Positions 11,018 through 22,440 of a stretch of DNA of 64,000 bases are shown here, in pieces (position 1 is the stretch's first letter; every line of letters begins with the position of its first letter). The DNA lies in NCBI GenBank assembly GCA_001557505.1, contig LSAX01000008.1:930001-994000 (forward strand), written 5' to 3'. The notes under the pieces were generated by a model. It had not been told where the DNA came from. It saw nothing but the letters and a program-made list of their open reading frames with translations, and searched no databases. Origin of the DNA: Reticulascus tulasneorum. Its lineage: Eukaryota; Ascomycota; Sordariomycetes; Glomerellales; Reticulascaceae. Made by a program: the position numbers and the translations under genes.

Positions 11018-12334
11018 CTAGGCCTTCGTCTTCAAATAAGTCTCCGCCGTTCTCGATCTTCTGTATTTCAGCCCAAACCATATAGCAAAGACCAGTAATG
11101 TAACTGGGACTGTAAATGCCCAGTACACCCAAAATCGATCGTGAACAACTTTCTCTTCGTCCCATTTCAGCATCGGAACAGAGAATAATGCCGCAAAGAA
11201 GGTGGCCGGGAGGAATCCCATTGTCATTGCCGCAATTGCCTTCATCGATGAGCTGTCTTCACGTGTCGCGCGCGCCAGCGCTAGAGTCGCATTGGTATCA
11301 TCTCGAGCAATGACATTAAACAGCTTATAGACCGTTAGATCCTTCATTTGGCCACATTTCTCCGCATCGGGTGCTGGACTTACAACAGAAAACTGCGTCT
11401 TGGCTCTTTCTTGATATGTCTCCAACTTATGTACGATTGCCTCATTCCGCTCCAGCAGAAAGCCTGCCGCTTCTGAAACTTTCGCTGTTGAAGCCAAGAC
11501 CATGGATCTTTGTTTGCCACCAAGCTGTAAAACACATGGGTGTGTTTCGGCGGTTAACATGGTGGTGAAAATCTGGCTCAGTCGCCTGCAGTCTGATGCG
11601 AGATTTGTCGCTATGCCAAGACACGCGGCAATTTGGCGCGAAAGTTCCGCAGAATTGGACCCTGTGTGTTTTTCGCTGTCACCAGAGAGAATCGTGTTTG
11701 GACCGTATGAAGTCGCCAATTCCGTTTCCCGAAGATTATCTGCTACTTTCTCTTTCAGCTCTTCAGAATCACCAATCATGATAGCGCCAAACACTAGCAC
11801 GGGCATGAACGGTGTGGCCCATAACTCTCGCTGGGCATTTATCATCGCGGCATGCTCTGGAAAGCCGAATTGTGTGTCCATAATGATACCTTTCGTCCTG
11901 CCGGTATGGGGATCCCACGACCATGTGGTGATGGTGGTCCTCAATCCCAGGTAGAAATTCCACTTCCCGGCATTGTCACAAAAACTATAGAATCCCGAGC
12001 TTTGCGTATCCATTGGGTATCTGATAGCTGACCGGAGGCTGCATGACTCGATTGCGCTGTCTAGAACTGCCTTGGTAGCGAAAACGCGAGTTCCTTTAGG
12101 GTTCACCGCAAAGGAAATCATTTTTACAGCGGGCCTCCAGTCATGGCCAAGGTCATCGATCCCATCTGAATCTTGAAAAAAGGTCGGAATGCTTTCTGGC
12201 TGTATCTGTAGGATTTGAAATCGGGCCGCGTTGCAATTTTCTGGGAATATTGTGATGGCTTCGAGTGCGGTCCGACTAGGCTCAAAAGACCATGTCTTCA
12301 ATCTCTGGCCAACGATTTTGTCCAGTCCATCCAT
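11018..12334 (-). CDS. CorA-like membrane protein (fungal Mg2+-transporter-like family)
   Basis: Uninterrupted 438-residue frame from an ATG in ATGGATGGACTG. The N-terminal 300 residues are soluble. Two membrane spans lie at the C-terminus: MTMGFLPATFFAALFSVP followed by VYWAFTVPVTLLVFAIWFG, with LKW and DRF between them. The FLPATFFAALFS pattern is the C-terminal signature of the large, divergent CorA/ZntB-like protein family of filamentous fungi. The canonical GMN pore motif of true CorA magnesium channels is not present, so ion transport is uncertain. Many members are expanded lineage-specifically. An upstream exon cannot be excluded, because a frame with ATGs at 12512 and 12567 lies just 5'. 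Confidence 0.78.
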   Translation of the reverse strand: MDGLDKIVGQRLKTWSFEPSRTALEAITIFPENCNAARFQILQIQPESIPTFFQDSDGIDDLGHDWRPAVKMISFAVNPKGTRVFATKAVLDSAIESCSLRSAIRYPMDTQSSGFYSFCDNAGKWNFYLGLRTTITTWSWDPHTGRTKGIIMDTQFGFPEHAAMINAQRELWATPFMPVLVFGAIMIGDSEELKEKVADNLRETELATSYGPNTILSGDSEKHTGSNSAELSRQIAACLGIATNLASDCRRLSQIFTTMLTAETHPCVLQLGGKQRSMVLASTAKVSEAAGFLLERNEAIVHKLETYQERAKTQFSVVSPAPDAEKCGQMKDLTVYKLFNVIARDDTNATLALARATREDSSSMKAIAAMTMGFLPATFFAALFSVPMLKWDEEKVVHDRFWVYWAFTVPVTLLVFAIWFGLKYRRSRTAETYLKTKA

Positions 12335-12713
12335 GGCTAATGTTTGAGGCTACAAGCTGTAGTGTGTGGTATGGGTAGAAGTGAGGAAACAATGTCCAAG
12401 AAGTGGTCCTGGCCATGGTGAGGGAATTCGTGCCCAGACTCCAAGCCAGCTCGGGTGAGGCTGCACGCACTTCGAGGCTGTGTGGTGTTGTCGCATTCGT
12501 CAAGTCGTGCATAAAACATGGCGTTCCTAGGTTTTCGTTTAGCGGGGATTACATAATTTTGTTCCATCTGGCATACCTGCTCACCAAAGTTCCATCACTG
12601 CCTAAATTATATCATTATATGCGAGTACGCCAAGTGAACAAATAAGCGCGGTCTGGCGACAAAGTCGCACCTCAAACGTGATTGTTCCGGATCGTTCAGC
12701 TTCCTCTGCCACA
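12335..12713. other. Divergent promoter region
   Basis: Separates the CorA-like gene (leftward) from the second F-box gene (rightward). No element beyond generic promoter composition is seen. A possible upstream exon of the CorA-like gene could lie here. Confidence 0.4.
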
Positions 12714-14021
12714 ATGCCCGGACTGCTCGATGTCCCGGTGGAGATCCTCACCGACATCATTCGCGAACTCTGCCCTCACTGCACTCCAGAGCAGCGCCCG
12801 GAGAAATGCTTGCACTACGAACATGTGGTACCTGACAAGTGGCTTCTATCTAGTCTATCCAGCCTTTCACAAACATGCAGGGCGCTCCGAGACTTCGCAC
12901 AGCCAGTTCTGTATCACGGTCCTGCCACCGCTGGGGGCAAATTTATCTCCCTTGTGCGAACCCTCATCCAGAGACCTGACCTCGCCCGTGCTGTGGAGGT
13001 ATTCTATATTGGATCATGGTTCTTACAACAAGACGAATGCATTTCGCCTGAGGACGCCGTCATATTCAATACGAGCATGGCACTCTACCCTAGAGACGCG
13101 CAGGGATATGTGTTCGAACTTTCGCCTAATTGGCTACTGCCCAGGCCACCTGGGTTGCACAGCCAGGCAGGCTTCGCTTATCAACCGGAGGTCGCTCTAT
13201 CTGCCCTGGCCGTCACTCAACTCCCCCAGCTGAAAAGACTGCACATCCAGTCATGGTATCTTTGGAATTTCCCATTCTGCCAGCGGGAATCGCTACCATA
13301 TCTAACGGAGCTGGATCTCGAATACGGTGACACGAAGTACGGCGCCGACATGGATACCATAAAGGGCATCATGCTGGCGGCACCGGCGCTGGAGTGTTTC
13401 ACCGGCCGCCAGATCAATTGGGTGCCGGAAGATATCTCACACGGCACCCTGACAACGATAAAGTTGATACATTGCACCATAGATGATAGAAGCTTTAGAG
13501 CCGTCATGGATGGTTTCCCAAAGCTTGAGGCGTTCTCTTACTCGTCCGGTGGCGCGACTGTCAGTGAGTTTGGTGAATCTACGCTGTTTGACATATTCCA
13601 GGCTGTACTCGTCAGACATGATACACTCAAGCACCTTGATATCGACCTTGAAGATGATTATTACGGAAATGACACGGATTCTTTCACGTCGAGCTTGAAG
13701 GGCATGTCGATTCTAGAGACGCTAGTCCTAGATGTCCAGTTGATTCCCACCCAGACCAGCGCACCTAGGATGACCATCACTGGTTTCTTGCCGTCGTCTA
13801 TCCAAGTATTCAAGCTCGGTCTTCCGACTGGTAGTGTTTCCCAAGATATGTTGCAGCTTGCGAAGATGGCATCGGTTCAGTTTCCAAAACTGCGGGAGGT
13901 GTATTACCTAGAAAGCGATAAAACCGTGCAGCAACCGTTGGAGCTGGAGTTTGCTAGTTCCGGAGTCAAATTCGATTTCAACGTTTATGGGCATTCTTCC
14001 GACGATGCTGAGTCGCGATGA
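12714..14021 (+). CDS. F-box protein
   Basis: Single exon of 435 residues starting at ACAATGCCC. The upstream in-frame codon at 12678 is GTG, not ATG. An F-box-like segment begins almost at once (GLLDVPVEILTDIIRELC), continuing through SSLSSLSQTCRALRDFAQPVLYH with an insertion containing CPHC and KCLHYEHV. The remainder has irregular leucine-rich segments (LKRLHIQSWYLW, LPYLTELDLEYG, LKHLDIDLEDDYYG). This matches fungal F-box proteins acting as substrate adaptors in SCF ubiquitin ligases. It shows no close similarity to the F-box gene at 1.2-3.4 kb, so it is not a recent tandem copy. Target unknown. Confidence 0.82.
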   Translation: MPGLLDVPVEILTDIIRELCPHCTPEQRPEKCLHYEHVVPDKWLLSSLSSLSQTCRALRDFAQPVLYHGPATAGGKFISLVRTLIQRPDLARAVEVFYIGSWFLQQDECISPEDAVIFNTSMALYPRDAQGYVFELSPNWLLPRPPGLHSQAGFAYQPEVALSALAVTQLPQLKRLHIQSWYLWNFPFCQRESLPYLTELDLEYGDTKYGADMDTIKGIMLAAPALECFTGRQINWVPEDISHGTLTTIKLIHCTIDDRSFRAVMDGFPKLEAFSYSSGGATVSEFGESTLFDIFQAVLVRHDTLKHLDIDLEDDYYGNDTDSFTSSLKGMSILETLVLDVQLIPTQTSAPRMTITGFLPSSIQVFKLGLPTGSVSQDMLQLAKMASVQFPKLREVYYLESDKTVQQPLELEFASSGVKFDFNVYGHSSDDAESR

Positions 14022-14357
14022 ATCGTCGAGTGGATTATATTCCGGAAGTGCAGACTCGGCCTGTCGAGCTTGAGTCCTGCGATACTCACAAGGAACTGTT
14101 TATTTTGAACAGAAGGGCCTCAAATTACATCATTTATTCTAATCATTGTCTGTTTCAAGTAGGATATGACGTTGCGGTACACTCAGGTCTTCGTACATGT
14201 TTCGCATTTGAGCAAGCAGAAACTAGAGTTGTGATCGTGCTCGCTAACTAAACCGATAGCGTAACCCCAAGGTTCCTGCAATATAAAGGATCATAATTAA
14301 ACAATAAGAAAACATCTGTACGACCTAGATATCCAGCCTGTAAAGGCCACCAATCAC
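14022..14357. other. Intergenic region between convergent genes
   Basis: 336 bp between two 3' ends, with AT-rich probable 3' UTRs. Nothing else seen. Confidence 0.5.
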
Positions 14358-15256
14358 TCAGTGCTGAGCACTAGTTTGGAGCACATTCTGGCCGATTTCA
14401 ACCAGATCGGCATTGAGAAGAGTCTCGGCCTTGAAGCCGTTAATCGCCTGATCCACCACGGCTGCGGAGATCTCCTCGAGAGTGACGAGATTACCTGCGT
14501 TTGTCCATTTGAGCACGGCGCTGACTAAAGACCTCGCTATGGTAACCTGGGAAGTGATTAAGCCCGACCTGACCGTGCACGCTTCCATGTCTTCTTTGTG
14601 CTCTTCGGCGAACGCGAAGACGTCATTTTCGGTGCTAACCTTTGCCCGGAACGGCGGATTAGCTTTCTGGGAGGGCTAAGGGTTCGGCACCGGATACTGC
14701 TCACTCGGATTTTAAAGTAGGGCAGCATCCAGCTGGGCACCTTCGGCTGAAAGTTTGGATCGCGGTCGACGCCAAAGCCGCTCATGTAGAGGAACCGGAA
14801 CGGCTTGGCGGGGCCGGCTTCGTACATTGCCTTGAGACCTGCGATGGTGCTTGTGTGGCACACACGGCGCACATCCTCGATGTTGTAAAGCATGGACTTG
14901 GACGGCGTGATAGCAACGGTCCTAGATGCGGGCCGCGCGTCAGCATTGTCTGCGACTGGGTTCGACAATCTCATCGCCTTCTTGCGACGGGCAGATGGGC
15001 AACGAGATGTGTCGTGAATGGCTCAAGAATACCAAATACACGCGCTTGCGCCGGCGAACTCCTTTCTCACATCTTCGGAGTAAATCGTGTAGTCCTCCAC
15101 AATGATGCTCTTGAGCTTCGCCGCATCTGTGCCCTCAGGGGCCGACACAGGCTTCCTCGCGATCGCGATGACAGTCTTGATCTCCGGTCTGCGCAAGCTT
15201 TGGCGGATGATCTCGGAGGCGACGAAGCCTGTTGCACCAGTAACTATAAGCTTCAT
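14358..15256 (-). CDS. NAD(P)-binding Rossmann-fold protein, epimerase/NmrA-like (atypical SDR)
   Basis: Three exons on the minus strand (15256-15033, 14921-14705, 14639-14358) give 240 residues. The N-terminus MKLIVTGATGFVASEII contains the GxxGxxx dinucleotide-binding turn of atypical short-chain dehydrogenases. Exon 1 ends at CIW and resumes at TVAITPSKSML across a 111-nt intron. The second intron (GTGAGC...AAAG, 65 nt) joins FKIR to VSTENDV. Later motifs are FRFLYMSGFGVDRD (where classic epimerases have the YxxxK region) and ACTVRSGLIT. The protein is shorter than full epimerases, as are many fungal nucleoside-diphosphate-sugar epimerase-like proteins. Catalysis versus redox sensing cannot be decided. 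Confidence 0.82.
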
Positions 15257-17149
15257 CGTTGTCTTCTGAAAGAGTGCTGTTTCTTTGATGAAGTCCGGGT
15301 TTTCGCAAGTTTCGATGTCAGATTTGCGGAGTTGCCTTCAGATGGCACGGGCCATTCAGACGGATCGCAGGTGGATTTCGAAGGTGCGGTGCAGGTATCT
15401 CTACCGGGCATATGAGAGACACGAGCCCGCTAAAACCGAAATCAATCCAGGACACCCGTGGAACAATGCCCTTGGTTAAAAACCGTAGCATCGATTCTTC
15501 GGCTATGCGACAACGATAGATAATCTTCGTCGTCTCAGGTCAAGGAGAGCTCCCGTACTTCGTATCCATTTATTTGCGTTGCTCCCCGTTCGCCAATTGT
15601 CCAGCAAGCATGATGAACTTTCTTCATGAATCTTCAGGCGGGGTTGCCCCTCCTAGGATAGGGCGACGCGCGCTGGAAGGCGAGAGTAAGCACAGGTAGA
15701 CCCGAACAAGCTGGCGTGGTGATCCTTCGGCATGGTTGACCGGCAGCCCGGAGGGTACGCGATGCCGATGTGGAGTGGTATTGTTCCATCTTATGCCGCT
15801 CATCCTAACTTAGTTATGCATATTGCAGTCCCTGCCTTGTGACAAGCTTTCGTCCAAAGGCCCTTGTCCACAGTTGGTCTCGAACGTCGGCCTGGACTGG
15901 GGCTTTCCACGAAGACTCCACTCTGCAAACGACAAAACGAATTGGTCCAGTCCGATCCGGCTTTATTGGAGAAGATGGAGGTCCCAGCTGGCAGGACAAA
16001 ATAGAGAACTCGATGTTGACTTCACCGAATATCACTATTTGAACTCTAGAATCATGTTCATGTTACGGCATCTGGTCGACCATAATGGTGCTTGGGGTGC
16101 ATCGTGTGCCAATTGGGTGAATACCAAGGGGTCTCGGGAGGTGGCTGGCTGGAATTGAGTCTTTGGGATCCTGCTGGATATTTGCCTGCGTCGCGACCGT
16201 CTTTGACTCGGGGGAAATGTCAAGTTATAGCCAACGATTAGAACTCGAAGCTATGTAATTCAAGAATATCTGAAGGACGTAGTTTGCCAAACAAATAGAT
16301 CGCCGCAAGAGCATCCATCCAGGGTTTGCGACCTCGATGCATCGCGTGGACATGTGACAGAGGGCGGGAGTGATTTCACTAGTGGCGGCCAGACCCCGGT
16401 AGCGTCTCACCAATTTTCCAAATGCGGGCCCCCCGCTGGTTCTTCAACACTAAGGTAATTGGAGGCGCGGTATCCGTTTGTAAAGTCTCGCTTCCGCAAA
16501 AAGACGGGAAAAGATACCTTTTTACGTACCGAGCGTGGGATGTGGGGTCTAGCCGCATTCGGCAGGTCACTGGCCCTCTCGCGATGCACCTTTTTACGAG
16601 CTGGCAGCCACCAGCCAGCCTCCGCATTTAGGGGGGAAAAGCCACGGTGAAACGGGGGCAGCGAATGTCGTCGAGATAAACTTTGGGTGTTGGGAGAGCT
16701 CCTTCGGTGAGCTGATCGAGGTGGTATCAAATTACTGCATACCCAAGGATAGATTGGCCTGCGCGCACTAGGACTCGACTGGGGCGGGCGACTCGTCCAC
16801 AATCACTTCGGCGGTCGGGCATGTCTCCAGATGCGGTATTTTACCCCCGCGCTACAGCGACCTTGGCGTAGCCGTGACACCCAATATCGCGGCCTCCCCG
16901 AGTCAGAGACGCCGAGATAAGAGAGCATGGACCCGCCAGCGTTGCCCAGCCTGTGTGGGACGTCATTTTTTTTCTTTGCTCCCCGACGCGACAGCTTCTC
17001 TTCCACCCTTCTCTTTCTTCTTCATCACGAACCTGACGATCGAATTGCGCCATCCACGACCAATACCGAGTCAATTCGAGACTGTCGCGTGCCCTCCAAC
17101 CGGCCCCATCGGTTGAACTCATAGCCAGGCTATCTATCGCTCCGCAATC
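15257..17149. other. Gene-poor gap and permease promoter
   Basis: 1.9 kb without a supported gene. Several ORFs around 15.8-16.8 kb look like chance frames with no domains. The last 180 bp before the permease is pyrimidine-rich (long CT and T runs near 16970-17030), typical of a strong fungal promoter. Confidence 0.45.
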
Positions 17150-19052
17150 ATGGCCCACGTCCTGTCGCAGGATCCGGGGTCGCGTGACCCGTACATCGAG
17201 CACGGGAAGCTGGACGGCAAAGGCGAGCACACCGGCCACCACCATGGGCGCATATCCGGCACCGATGACACCGGCTCTGCCGATCAACTGCTCGAGGCTA
17301 TGGGCTACAAGCCCGAGCTGGCGAGGACGAGATCGACCTGGCAGGTGGCCTTTATGTCTTTCGTGCTGGCCTCCATTCCCTACGGTCTCGCGACGACGCT
17401 GTTCTACCCGTTGATTGGTGGCGGGCCTGTCAACATCATCTGGGGCTGGCTCCTCGTTTCGCTCATCATCATCTGCGTCGCCGTGTCGCTGGGCGAGATC
17501 ACGAGCGTCTACCCAACTGCAGGAGGTACGTACTTGGCTTTGGCGGCCTCCAACCGCTTTTGTTCTCTTGTTCCTTTGCTCACGCTCGCCAGGTGTGTAC
17601 TACCAGGCTTTCATGCTCGCCTCTCCCCGTTGGCGCCGTGTTGCCAGCTGGATCACCGGCTGGCTCTACCTGGTCGGGAACATCACCATCACCCTCGCCG
17701 TCAACTTCGGCACCACTCTCTTCCTGGTCGCGTGTGTCAATGTCTTCGAGTCTGAGCCCGGCGTCGGTGTCTTCGCCGCCGAGACTTACCAGATCTTCCT
17801 CATTTTCCTAGGCATCACCTTGCTATGCAATGCCATCTCCTCTCTCGGCAACCGATGGCTGCCCCTGCTAGATGTAAGTTGTGTCCGCCTTCGCGCAGTT
17901 TTGGATCGCACCGGCTCACTCTTTCTTAGACTGCTGCTATCTTCTGGACCTTCGCCGGCGTCATCGCCATCACGATATCTGTGCTCGTCCTGGCCAAGCA
18001 AGGCCGTCACGACGCCAAATACGTCTTCGGGCATTTCGAGTCGAACTCGGGCTGGCCGGATGGTTGGTCTTTCTGCGTCGGATTGCTCCATGCAGGTTAC
18101 GCCACGTCGTCCACAGGAATGATTATTTCGTAAGATTGCCGATTCTCAACACCCCGTAGACTTGGCAAAACTGACCACGACCTGTAGCATGTGTGAAGAA
18201 GTTCGGGATCCCTCGACCCAAGTCCCCAAAGCCATGGTTGCCACGATTGTCCTCAACACCCTCGCCGGTCTTCTGTTCCTCATTCCTCTCGTGTTCGTGC
18301 TTCCCGACATCCAACTCCTCATCGGCCTTGCTTCCGGCCAACCTCTCCCCACCATCCTCAAGGAGGCAGTCGGCTCGGCTGGCGGTGCTTTTGGCCTGCT
18401 CTTCCCGCTTCTCGTTCTCGCCATTATCTGCGGTGTTGGGTGCACGACGGCGGCATCCCGATGCACTTGGGCCTTTGCCCGAGACGGCGCGATTCCCGGC
18501 TCGAAATGGTGGAGAGTCGTCAACATCAAGCTTGATGTTCCACTCAACGCCATGATGCTGAGTATGGTTGTGCAGATACTGCTAGGGCTGATTTATTTCG
18601 GTTCCACCGCCGCCTTCAATGCCTTCTCGGGTGTTGGCGTCATCTGCCTCACAGCTTCTTACGCTACCCCTATTGCCATCAGTCTTGCCAACGGCCGCAA
18701 GCACTTGAAGGGAGCCAAGTTCAACATGGGAACCTTCGGGGTTGTCTGCAATGTCATTGCGCTAGGTAAGCTGCCTTTTTAAGCCCACAGATATATTTCC
18801 TGGGTCACGTTCTTGTACCCTTTCTGCTTTCTATTGTCCTTACGACCCGTAACACGTAACTGACTCTCACTAGCCTGGTCTGCCTTGGCAATGCCGCTCT
18901 TCTGCATGCCCGCATATCTCCCTGTCACAGTCACCAGTGTCAACTATGCCCCTGTGGTGTTTGTTGGCGCGGCTCTTATTTCGGCCGTGTGGTACTGGGT
19001 CTGGGGACACAAGAACTACGCTGGCCCACCAACCCACGAGGTGTACTACTGA
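17150..19052 (+). CDS. APC-family permease (choline / GABA / amino-acid type)
   Basis: Five exons (17150-17525, 17593-17873, 17930-18129, 18188-18765, 18874-19052) join in phase to 537 residues, the usual size for a 12-span amino acid-polyamine-organocation carrier. The cytosolic N-terminus carries a His-rich stretch (GHHHG) and ends with LLEAMGYKPELARTRSTWQV, the hallmark lead-in of the HNM1/UGA4-like branch. Transmembrane segments follow from IPYGLATTLFYPL to SAVWYWVWGHKNY. Conserved SVYPTAGGVYYQ and SRCTWAFARDGAIPGSKWW loops are seen. It should sit in the plasma or vacuolar membrane and import an amino acid, GABA or choline with protons. Substrate is inferred only at family level. No linked metabolic enzyme is adjacent. 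Confidence 0.93.
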
Positions 19053-19938
19053 AGCATGTCTTTGGGCTTACCTGGCCGTTTCGTTTAACTTCAAGACTTG
19101 CTTGCACAACACACAATGCTTTGCATGGTATTTCTTGGAGTTGATTTGCCTGGGTCGAGCCGTTGTCACCAGTGCTTGGTCCGCGGGAAAAGGTCTCATA
19201 TACCTGCCCGTGACAATTGTAATTAGGAGATATTTAGCGACATAATTGGATGATACCCCAGTTCTAGCTTTCATGAAACTTCTCCATATTTGCCTGCCAT
19301 TTATGAATTTTGGTATGCCTAACTATTCGATGCTTGAAACGTGCCCCGTTGCTAGGCGGAGGAGGTCATAGATACGCTTGCTCCCACTGACTGCTGCACG
19401 GCACCCTATTCCGTACAATATTGTAATGAACTCTTGCGGTCTAGACTTGCATCTTCTTGTACTAATTATGCCGATTCAGGAGCTGGATCAACTATGGAGC
19501 CTGCAAGCGGCCGTTGGGCGGAGGTCTCATGGAATCAGCTCACGGTTCATGTAGACACCGCAAACCTCCGCTTGGCGCCGGAATTGGAATGCACATGTAG
19601 TCGGCAAGATCCCAGACAGGCTCGCTTGGAGCCTCGGGGCCTACATGATCGAAAAATTGGCCCACAAATAGACCAGTTGTTCCATGCTGGCTCTTGGTCA
19701 TTGTGTAGAAGATCGAGATCAGAGACGTTCCTGCTGTGTCAATCGGCAACCTCAACAGGACGATCTTCTGGATGAGAAGTATGTGAGGGCAAAGCAAGCC
19801 AGGAGTCCGAATCCCGCTGAAGAGTGCCTCGTTGAGTTTGTACGCATTGCCTCAAAATGCGCTGGAGTGTATGCATGCATGATGGTGCAAAGAAAGTTCA
19901 TGGGGACCAGACTATGGCGGAGGAAAGTCATTGATCTG
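19053..19938. other. Intergenic region
   Basis: 886 bp between convergent genes. Short frames without domains; no element recognised. Confidence 0.4.
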
Positions 19939-20217
19939 TCACCTGTACCCCAACTTCTCCAGTATTGTATGTCGAATGCCCCTCCCCATGCCCCCGTCCA
20001 CCTCCCTCAGCGTCTCGTCTATGGTGCCCAGGACCCGCATGTGCTCTTTCTTCAGATCTTCGAAGTCGTTCTCGAGCTTTTTGTGCCAGGGGTAGAGGAC
20101 GAAGACTTGGAACCCGAGCGCCGACGATGCCACGACGAAGTTCGTCAGCGAGATGGCTCGCGTGATTATCATCGTGGTGTGAGGGGATCGAAGCAACCTG
20201 TGGTCGATTAGCAACAT
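19939..20217 (-). CDS. Small membrane protein with coiled-coil tail
   Basis: 92 residues from the ATG at 20217 (the upstream in-frame GTG is not a start). One hydrophobic span (AISLTNFVVASSALGFQVFVLYP in part) is preceded by a short basic N-terminus (IDHRLLRSPHTT) and followed by a charged helical stretch (HKKLENDFEDLKKEHMRVL) with heptad character. The basic lead, single span and coiled coil suggest a mitochondrial inner-membrane or other organelle-anchored small protein, but I do not recognise the family. The composition is much more protein-like than the longer overlapping frames, which are Arg/Pro/Ser-rich shadows. Function unknown. Confidence 0.62.
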   Translation of the reverse strand: MLLIDHRLLRSPHTTMIITRAISLTNFVVASSALGFQVFVLYPWHKKLENDFEDLKKEHMRVLGTIDETLREVDGGMGRGIRHTILEKLGYR

Positions 20218-21360
20218 GGCAAACACAAGAGGAGTCGAGGCTGAGGCGCACTGCGGATTGCGGAATGCGGAAATGCAAACTGCTAATTAACGAACACTCG
20301 GCTATTTGCTTAGAGGTGATTGGCAAATAGTTTGTTGTCTTTGATTGTTGTTCAGGTCGCAAGAGTGAGGCAGAGTAAGATGGGAATCTTATGTTTAAGG
20401 AGAGCAGGGCATGCGCCGGTTTTGATAATTTTCCAGCCCTCTGGTTGCGCGATCGGTGGCACGACCCCTCCAAATGGATACAATGCAGTGGCAACCTCGG
20501 CCTAGTTAAAATGTACTCTAGTCTTCGTGCCTGAAGTAAGATCGGAACAGGCCATACCGTCAATGAACTTGTGTGCGCTCCTTTCCAAAGTGGCGTGATT
20601 TTTCGACTTGGCTCGGGAGTGGCCTTGTAAGTGGAACTCGGGCGGGGATATCTCGGGCAAGGACCTGGTGGCCTGGCTGCTCGGGTCCGAGCCTTTCTGA
20701 CCATCGCCCCTGTCACGCCGGGTCCGAAGGCAATAAAGGAAGAACGTCTAACGACTTTGCTATTATTAGTCTGGAAGCTGAACAATAAGTGTCTTGCCGG
20801 CTGAGCATATAAACCTATTCCTTCCGTCTTGTTTTCTAGCATACTAGTTAGAGAGTATCAGATTTCTGGCTATGTGAGCTGCATTGGAACTGAACGGATA
20901 GACTGTGACATCTTAGGTTTCTTTTCGCCAGTAGTCAGTTACTACTTGTTGCTGGGGTTGATCAACATATTGCCTTTCAAACTTCACTACCTTTGATGCT
21001 GGAAAGATGATCTAGTCTTTCTCGCTGAAAGCATCTAGGAGCTTGACTATGGCCAGGCAATTCCTTTCGGGACTCGCCATGTAGATACCTGCAAGTATGG
21101 AGGTTGTTTAATATTCTAATCTGACATCAGGTGTTGTCTTTGCGACCAAGCCCAAGAGTTATTTGGTGGCCTTACTACCCAGACAGGCGATGGCTTCGAC
21201 GCTGTTATTCTACGTATTTTAAGCGTCCGGTAATACGAACATTGTCATTCTAGAGTTCAAGGCGAGAGAGCATGCATAGTGCAAGCAGTCTAAAAGCTTG
21301 AAGTGATTATGTTTTCTTGAAGAATCGAACTGCACTCTTTGTCATCACCTCATGGTGGTT
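20218..21360. other. Intergenic region
   Basis: 1.1 kb between the small membrane protein and the beta-propeller gene. No supported coding sequence, repeat or RNA seen. Confidence 0.4.
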
Positions 21361-22440
21361 TCACTCCAAGACGAGCTTGGCCACTTTCCCGCGCGAACCT
21401 GAAGCCCAGCACACTGGCCCGCGAATGCACTCGACACTATCAAGGGAGATATTGTCAAACGTTCTCCACGTTTTCCCTTCGTCAACCGTCAAATCCGAGC
21501 CGGTGGGGCCCACAGCTATTGCAGCGGCGCAAACCCCAGGCATCCAAGAAGAACCAGACCGATACCCGCCAGGGAACGTTGTTGAAGGCTCCCAGGTCGA
21601 ACCACCATCTTCAGACCACGAGGAAATGCGATCCGTTCCATTGGCGGCAGTGTAGTCTCCACCCACCGCAATTCCGTGCGTGGCGTCGCGGAACTGCACG
21701 GAGTATACGCCAGCCGCAGCGCCTCCGGCGATCGCACTATCCTTTGCTTCCCACTCATAGCCATCCGGGCTGCGAAGGATTCGTCCCGGGTCAACACCCC
21801 CAGTTGCCAGATACCAGTTGCCAGCCGTTGTAGCCAGGCAGGTTCCGCTTGCTGCGAAACCGAACTCACCCGGAATCGCGGGCGGCATGCCGCTTGAATC
21901 AATGATGCTCCAGGACTCGCCGCCATCCAAGGTCTCAATCAGGCGGAACTTGCCGTCCACAGGATCACTCATGGCAATCCCGCGCTCGGAGGTTTCAAAG
22001 GCAATGCAATCATAAAAGGCCGTTGGCTCGTCGTTGGTAAATGTCTGCCTCCAAGTCTGGCCACCATCGCTGGTGACGTAAACCCGCGAATCGGTGTTCT
22101 CGCCAATTGACAGAATGACGGCTTCAGTCGCCGAGAAAGCTTTGATGTCACGGAACTCCAGGTCAGTGTCTTCGGCGGAGAGCTCAGGACCGACCGACTC
22201 CCAGGTGCTCCCGCCATCTTGAGTGCGCAGAACGGTTCCAGAAGTGCCGGAGACCCAGGCGATCTTGCTGGAGACGGGAGAGAGGCCGCGGAACTGTGCG
22301 GTGGTGCCGGTTGGAAGCAACTCCCATGCGAGGGACAGGTCGGCTAAAGAGGCAGCGCGGGGACCCAGAACACCTGCCGAGGTGACAGGCGTGGCCGTGG
22401 CGAGAGCGGCGAGGCCGATGGGGAGTAGAAAGCGTAACAT
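21361..22440 (-). CDS. Secreted BNR/Asp-box beta-propeller protein
   Basis: Single exon of 359 residues from the ATG at 22440; an in-frame ATG 12 codons upstream would spoil the signal peptide. The N-terminus MLRFLLPIGLAALATATP is a clear secretion signal. At least four Asp-box/BNR turns are visible: TQDGGSTW, TSDGGQTW, TLDGGESW and SEDGGSTW, with a fifth relic VDEGKTW near the end. They recur at blade-like spacing, as in sialidase-fold and Ycf48-like propellers. Catalytic residues of sialidases are not evident, so it is better seen as a secreted propeller of unknown ligand. Such fungal proteins are often annotated as oxidoreductase or glycosyl hydrolase by the repeat alone. Confidence 0.85.
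   Translation of the reverse strand: MLRFLLPIGLAALATATPVTSAGVLGPRAASLADLSLAWELLPTGTTAQFRGLSPVSSKIAWVSGTSGTVLRTQDGGSTWESVGPELSAEDTDLEFRDIKAFSATEAVILSIGENTDSRVYVTSDGGQTWRQTFTNDEPTAFYDCIAFETSERGIAMSDPVDGKFRLIETLDGGESWSIIDSSGMPPAIPGEFGFAASGTCLATTAGNWYLATGGVDPGRILRSPDGYEWEAKDSAIAGGAAAGVYSVQFRDATHGIAVGGDYTAANGTDRISSWSEDGGSTWEPSTTFPGGYRSGSSWMPGVCAAAIAVGPTGSDLTVDEGKTWRTFDNISLDSVECIRGPVCWASGSRGKVAKLVLE

Noticed and set aside
12678..12713. N-terminal extension of the second F-box protein starting at 12678
   Set aside because: The codon at 12678 is GTG. The first ATG in frame, with a good AACA-type context, is at 12714 and directly precedes the F-box.
19928..20842. 304-codon minus-strand frame overlapping the small membrane protein
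   Set aside because: It is rich in Arg, Pro, Ser and His with no domain or signal, and overlaps in another frame the 92-aa protein, whose composition is far more protein-like. Treated as a shadow.
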